NCBI GenBank assembly: GCA_017308115.1
Contig: JAFKFS010000039.1
Coordinates: 1 to 34,201, forward strand
Reading direction: 5' to 3'
Length of the DNA: 34,201 bases
Origin: Bordetella sp.
Lineage (GTDB): Bacteria > Pseudomonadota > Alphaproteobacteria > Caulobacterales > Caulobacteraceae
Shown here: positions 30,605-34,201 of the stretch, piece by piece
Layout: every line of letters begins with the position of its first letter
Position numbering within the stretch: the first letter of the stretch is position 1
Made by a program: the position numbers and the translations under genes
The notes under the pieces: generated by a model
What the model was told of the DNA's origin: nothing
What the model saw: only the letters and a program-made list of their open reading frames with translations
Database searches by the model: none

Positions 30605-32302
30605 TTATTTCGCCTCGCACCGCCCCTTGGCGAACTGGGGCAGGTCCATGCAGCGGCCGTCGATCGGGGCGTCCGGCTTGACCCCGATCAGATTGGCCAG
30701 GGTCGGGGCGATGTCGATGGTGCGCATGGGCAGGAAGCGCTCCTGCCCCTCGGCGCCCGGCCACCAGAAGACGATGGGCACGCGGCGGTCGTAATCCCAG
30801 GGCGAGCCGTGGCTGGAGATGGCGCCGCCGACGCGGCCCTGGCCGGTCAGGCCCGGTTGCCAGGCGCGCAGGATGTCGGGCGAACGGCCCGCCACGGCCG
30901 ACAGGCGCAGGCGTTCGCGCAACGACAGCTCCTCGGGATTGTCGGAGGCCGGGATCGGCTCGGCCAGCAGTTCGTCGCGGGCGACGGCCATGGCCACCTG
31001 AGGCTCGCCGTTCAGAAGTTCGATGGCGGCGGCCAGCACCTGCGAACGCAGCGGCTCGGCCAGGGACTTGTGGTCCTTGTCGACGATGACGAAGCCGCCC
31101 GCCGAGGACACCAGCGGATCGGCCTCCAGGCCGAAGCGGGCCTTCAACGCCGCGTTGACGCGCGGTTGCAGGGCGCGGTCCACCCGGCCAGCGTCGGGAT
31201 AGCCCTCGACCGCCGAACGCTCGGGAAAGTCCGAACCGCCGTGGTCCGCCGTCAGAACGACGACGGCGCCGCCCGGAATGGTCGACAGCTTGTCCAGGAA
31301 AACGCCCAGGGCCGCATCCAGACGCAGCATCTGCTCGCACATCTCCGGCCCCTGGGTGCCGTAGCTGTGGCCGATCCGGTCCGTGGCCGACAGGCTGACG
31401 CCCAGCATATCCGTAACGCCGCGACGGCCCAGTTGCCGGCTGTCCAGCAGTTCGATCGCGCCCTCGATGGTCAGCTCGTCCAGGATGGGCGAGTTGTCGA
31501 GGCGGAAGTCGGCCGGCGGCACCCTGGAATCGAAGGTCTGGCCCGCAATCGTCCACTGACCGTCCAGACGGCGGCAGGCGGCGTTGGAATAGGTCCAGCT
31601 CGGCGGCGTGCGGGTGAAGCGGTCGATCATCCGGGCGTTCAGGGCCGCCACCGGGGCCAGACGCGCCTGGGCCGACTGACCCGGCTCGACATAGGTGGTG
31701 AAGCCGAAGTTGTCCGTCAGCCAGAAGGCGCCGTCCGCCTTGTGCCCCGCCAGGTTGATGGCGCCGCGATCCTTGCCCGACACGCCATAGACGCGGCTTT
31801 GCGGGCTGACGGCCTTTAGCCAGTCGCCCAGGGTCGAGGCGGCCAGCTGTTCGGGGCCGACCGGGCCGTTGTCGGTGTTCCTGCCGTGGGCCAGGGTGTT
31901 CTGCGGCGCGGCCAGGCAATAGGTGGTCTTGCCCGTCGTCGTGTCGATCCAGTCGTTGGCCGGAATGCCGCTGCGCGCCGGGTGGGCGCCGGTCAGGACC
32001 GTCGAATGGCCGGCGCAGGTGACGGTCACGCCGTGGGTCTGATAGCCGTTGATGGAGACCATGCCCTGGTCGGCCAGGGTCTTCAGCCCGCCCGTGAACC
32101 GGCTGCGGTACTGGTTGAACAGATTGGCGCTCAACTGATCGACCACGATGGTGACGACGAGGGACGGCTCAGGACGGGCTTCGCTCTGCGCCGAAGGCTG
32201 AGGCTGGGCCGTCCCGGCGAGGGCCGGGGACGGATCCACACACAGGCCCAGGCCCAAGGCGGAAGCGGCCAGAGCGGAAGCGAGAAGTCGGCTGCGGAAC
32301 AT
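30605..32302 (-). CDS. Secreted PafA-like alkaline phosphatase/phosphodiesterase
   Basis: This 565-residue protein has a signal peptide (cleavage near ALAGTA, about 30). The alkaline phosphatase superfamily core follows: D55 in VVDQL, the nucleophile block VTVTCAGHSTVLTG (probable nucleophile T95), SATDRIGHSYG, LTADHGGSDFPER and the final histidine in SSHGSPW. These supply the two-zinc site. The threonine nucleophile context is that of PafA-type enzymes that hydrolyse phosphate monoesters in the periplasm. ATG 32302 is chosen over a TTG at 32326; AGGTGAG lies about 10 nt before it. It shares a 154-bp divergent promoter region with the patatin gene. Substrate specificity (mono- or diester) cannot be settled by eye. 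Confidence 0.9.
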   Translation of the reverse strand: MFRSRLLASALAASALGLGLCVDPSPALAGTAQPQPSAQSEARPEPSLVVTIVVDQLSANLFNQYRSRFTGGLKTLADQGMVSINGYQTHGVTVTCAGHSTVLTGAHPARSGIPANDWIDTTTGKTTYCLAAPQNTLAHGRNTDNGPVGPEQLAASTLGDWLKAVSPQSRVYGVSGKDRGAINLAGHKADGAFWLTDNFGFTTYVEPGQSAQARLAPVAALNARMIDRFTRTPPSWTYSNAACRRLDGQWTIAGQTFDSRVPPADFRLDNSPILDELTIEGAIELLDSRQLGRRGVTDMLGVSLSATDRIGHSYGTQGPEMCEQMLRLDAALGVFLDKLSTIPGGAVVVLTADHGGSDFPERSAVEGYPDAGRVDRALQPRVNAALKARFGLEADPLVSSAGGFVIVDKDHKSLAEPLRSQVLAAAIELLNGEPQVAMAVARDELLAEPIPASDNPEELSLRERLRLSAVAGRSPDILRAWQPGLTGQGRVGGAISSHGSPWDYDRRVPIVFWWPGAEGQERFLPMRTIDIAPTLANLIGVKPDAPIDGRCMDLPQFAKGRCEAK

Positions 32303-32421
32303 GAAACGGCTCACCTGGCGGAACAATCGGTAAGCGACACCTACGCCCCCCGCATGACGAGGCCAAGACGGTTAAGCTGCGGCTCGACGCCGTTTCGTCC
32401 TGCGCGCCCCGAAAGCCGCAT

Positions 32422-32451
32422 TTGACCGAAGCCGCGCGAAGGCCGAATAAA
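32422..32451 (+). promoter_or_regulatory. Promoter of the patatin gene, possibly leaderless
   Basis: TTGACC (32422-32427) is followed 17-18 nt later by GAATAAA. Transcription would begin about 7 nt further on, at or beside the GTG start (32457). No ribosome-binding site is visible, which is consistent with a leaderless mRNA. Confidence 0.45.
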
Positions 32452-32456
32452 GCGCC

Positions 32457-33623
32457 GTGATCGAGCCGCGCCCTGCCTCCCCCTCGTCCCAGCCGCTGCC
32501 GCGCAAGCGGCTGCCCGCGCCCCCCATGGGGCGGGGGCGCATCCGCGGCTTCGAGGATATCCGGCTGAGCGTCGAGCGGGCCGAATCCTCGCTGGAGGCG
32601 GCGGCGGACCGCCTGTCCCTACCCCGCTCCGGCTGGTCGTCGGGCCAGTTCGACATGCTGGCCGTCTCGGGCAGCGCGGCGGGCGGCGCCTATGGCGCCG
32701 GCGCCCTGGTCGGCCTGACCGAGGCGGGCGCGCGGCCCGAATTCGCCCTGGTCACCGGCGTCAGCACCGGCGCCCTGATCGCGCCGTTCGCCTTCCTCGG
32801 CCCGGCCTGGGACGAGCGGCTGGCCGACGCCTACACCGGCGGGCACGCGGCCGACCTGCTGAGCCTTCGCCGGCTGGCCTCGACCCTGACCGGAAGCCTG
32901 TTCCGGGGCGAGGCGCTGGACGCCCTGATCCATCCCTTCGTGGACGAAGCCATGATCGACGCCGTCGCGGCCGAGCATCGCCGGGGACGCCGCCTGCTGG
33001 TGGCGACGACCGACCTGGACAGCCAGAAGGCCTGCATCTGGGACATGGGCACGATCGCCTGCCACGGCGGCGAGGGAGCCGTAGCCCTGTTCCGCGAGGT
33101 TCTGGCCGCCTCGGCCAGCCTGCCCGGCCTGTTCCCGCCGCGCCGCTTTCCGTGCGAGGTGGACGGCGAACCGTTCGAGGAGATGCACGTCGACGGCGGG
33201 GTCGCCGCGCCGCTGTTCCTGATGCCCGAGGCCCTGCTGCGCTGGAAGCGGGTCGGGCGGCGCCTGCAGCGCAGTCGCGTCCACATCCTGGTCAATACGG
33301 TGCTGGAGCCCGCGCCGCGCACCACGGCCCAGAACGTCGCGGCCGTGCTGACCCGCAGCTTCGACGCCATGCTGCGCTTCTCCTATCGCCAGGCGCTGGG
33401 CGTCGCCACGACCTTCTGCGCGGTTCAGGGCCTGCCCATCAGCGTCGCGGCCATCCCGGACGAGCCGGAGCACGGCGGGATGCTGAGCTTTGACACGGCG
33501 ACGATGCGGCGGCTGTTCGAGGCCGGTCGCCTGCGCGCGCGCTCAGGCGAGCTGTGGCGCTCGCCCGTCCCCCAGCCGCGCGGGCTGAGGTCCTGGCTGG
33601 AGCGGCTGTCGCCCCAGACCTGA
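32457..33623 (+). CDS. Patatin-like phospholipase
   Basis: This 388-residue protein has a patatin domain with the glycine-rich oxyanion block VSGSAAGGAYGAGAL (about 70-84), nucleophile elbow GVSTGAL (S103) and the catalytic Asp in HVDGGVAAPL (about 247). This is the Ser-Asp dyad of patatin lipid acyl hydrolases. There is no clear signal peptide; the first 60 residues are Pro/Arg-rich and poorly conserved. The start is taken as GTG 32457; ATG 32526 (MGRGRIRGFE) is an alternative without a ribosome site. It is divergent from the phosphatase. It may hydrolyse membrane phospholipids or act as an envelope effector. Confidence 0.88.
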   Translation: MIEPRPASPSSQPLPRKRLPAPPMGRGRIRGFEDIRLSVERAESSLEAAADRLSLPRSGWSSGQFDMLAVSGSAAGGAYGAGALVGLTEAGARPEFALVTGVSTGALIAPFAFLGPAWDERLADAYTGGHAADLLSLRRLASTLTGSLFRGEALDALIHPFVDEAMIDAVAAEHRRGRRLLVATTDLDSQKACIWDMGTIACHGGEGAVALFREVLAASASLPGLFPPRRFPCEVDGEPFEEMHVDGGVAAPLFLMPEALLRWKRVGRRLQRSRVHILVNTVLEPAPRTTAQNVAAVLTRSFDAMLRFSYRQALGVATTFCAVQGLPISVAAIPDEPEHGGMLSFDTATMRRLFEAGRLRARSGELWRSPVPQPRGLRSWLERLSPQT

Positions 33624-33642
33624 AGGGAGCCGCGGGAAAGGC

Positions 33643-33729
33643 TGGTGCGGGCGGCCGGGGTCGAACCGGCAAGGGCTTTCGCCCGACGGATTTTAAGTCC
33701 GTTGCGTCTACCAGTTTCGCCACGCCCGC
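33643..33729 (-). tRNA. tRNA-Leu (anticodon UAA)
   Basis: On the minus strand the acceptor stem GCGGGCG pairs with CGCCCGC, followed by the discriminator A and an encoded CCA (33643-33645). The anticodon loop CTTAAAA gives UAA, and GGTTCGACCCC forms the T arm. A class II long variable arm (GTCGGGCGAAAGCCC) is present, as expected for leucine. Length is 87 nt including CCA. Confidence 0.97.
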
Positions 33730-33778
33730 CAGCCGAAGGGCTGTATAGCCAGCCCGCCGCGCCTCGCCAAGCCGCGCC

Positions 33779-34201
33779 TCAGCGCCTCGCCGCTCGCGCC
33801 GCGCGGAAGTCCACGTCGGAATCGGCGATCAGGCGCACCAGGGCCGCCCAGGCGGCGACGTTCTGGGTCATCTGGGCCGGGTCGATCTTGTCCAGGGTGT
33901 CGTCGGCCGTGTGGTGCAGGTCGAAATAGCGCGCGCCGTCCTGGCGCAGGCCGAAGACCGGGACGCCCGCCTGGGCCAGGGGGCCGATGTCGACGCCGCC
34001 GTGCAGTTCCGCCTCGCCCGGCAGGACGCCCAGCGGGCGAAGGACCCGCTCCGCGACCTTGGCGAAGTCGGTGTTCTGCGATCCGGGCGGCAGGCCCAGG
34101 GCGTAGACGCGGTCGGCGCCGAAGTCGCTTTCGCCGGCGATGACGTGCTTATCGACGCCCGCGCCGATGTTGCGGACATAGGCGCCGCCGCCGTTGCCGT
34201 G
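33779..34201 (-). CDS. M28-family aminopeptidase, C-terminal 140 residues only
   Basis: The frame is open to the right edge, so the N-terminal part is outside the window. The visible part contains IAGESDFGADRVYAL and the family's strong block RYFDLHHTADDTLDKIDP, whose histidine is the last zinc ligand of M28 peptidases. VPVFGLRQDG precedes it. The rest of the dinuclear zinc site must lie in the missing part. Such enzymes are usually secreted and remove N-terminal residues from peptides. It is co-oriented with tRNA-Leu, which follows 49 nt downstream. Confidence 0.9.
   Translation of the reverse strand, partial: HGNGGGAYVRNIGAGVDKHVIAGESDFGADRVYALGLPPGSQNTDFAKVAERVLRPLGVLPGEAELHGGVDIGPLAQAGVPVFGLRQDGARYFDLHHTADDTLDKIDPAQMTQNVAAWAALVRLIADSDVDFRAARAARR

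Noticed and set aside
28879-30681. 600-codon plus-strand open frame opposite pyk
   Set aside because: It is a shadow of pyruvate kinase that also crosses the palindrome cluster.
33643-33729. tRNA-Leu as an integration site for a mobile element
   Set aside because: No integrase, no direct repeat of the tRNA 3' end and no change in composition on either side within the window.
1-34201. CRISPR array, transposase or prophage genes
   Set aside because: No regularly spaced repeats and no DDE, serine or tyrosine recombinase motifs were seen in any plausible frame.

Overview
The window is about 70% GC, with dense, mostly minus-strand operons and strong third-position GC bias. Its gene content points to an alphaproteobacterium of the order Caulobacterales, most likely Brevundimonas-like. 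Markers are a PleC-type histidine kinase, a cycHJKL (ccmI-E-F-H) cytochrome c maturation operon next to degP, a two-component pair and glnE, a FeuPQ-like system with a small PepSY gene in front, and several TTG/GTG starts. The genus is inferred from memory of gene order and protein style, not from a database search.

Layout. 1-2154 is the 3' part of a pleC-like kinase (+). 2168-4450 (-) is an envelope-stress style cassette: EF-hand secreted protein, ECF sigma factor, membrane anti-sigma candidate and CnrX/Spy-like periplasmic sensor. 4518-17015 (-) is the housekeeping block: unknown 454-aa protein, ccmI, ccmE, ccmF, ccmH, degP, OmpR-type regulator, HAMP kinase and glnE. A 450-bp unit carrying a DUF559 (Vsr-like nuclease fold) gene between 49-bp perfect inverted repeats lies exactly in the regulator/kinase gap. 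17186-17881 is a low-GC, HExxH-containing membrane protein. 17975-20447 (-) is feuN-like PepSY, feuP-like and feuQ-like. It is divergent from a small secreted protein at 20693 across a 245-bp region with three 11-bp-period direct repeats resembling PhoP boxes.

21217-26791 is mainly plus strand: ygfZ, a membrane protein/XRE regulator pair, a 51-aa membrane peptide, a TraB/GumN protein, tag, a lactonase-like lipoprotein (-), and a second membrane protein (DUF2975)/XRE pair. 26899-34201 holds rnhB, a doubtful small ORF, a solitary D12-class adenine methyltransferase, pyk, a palindrome-rich 307-bp gap, a PafA-like phosphatase, a patatin phospholipase, tRNA-Leu(UAA), and the 3' end of an M28 peptidase gene.

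The common themes are envelope sensing (two OmpR-type two-component systems, one ECF module, DegP) and cytochrome c assembly. The best candidates for something little described are the DUF559/inverted-repeat unit inside a two-component operon, the low-GC HExxH membrane protein, and the two independent translationally coupled membrane-protein/XRE pairs. No transposase, prophage or CRISPR array was seen.
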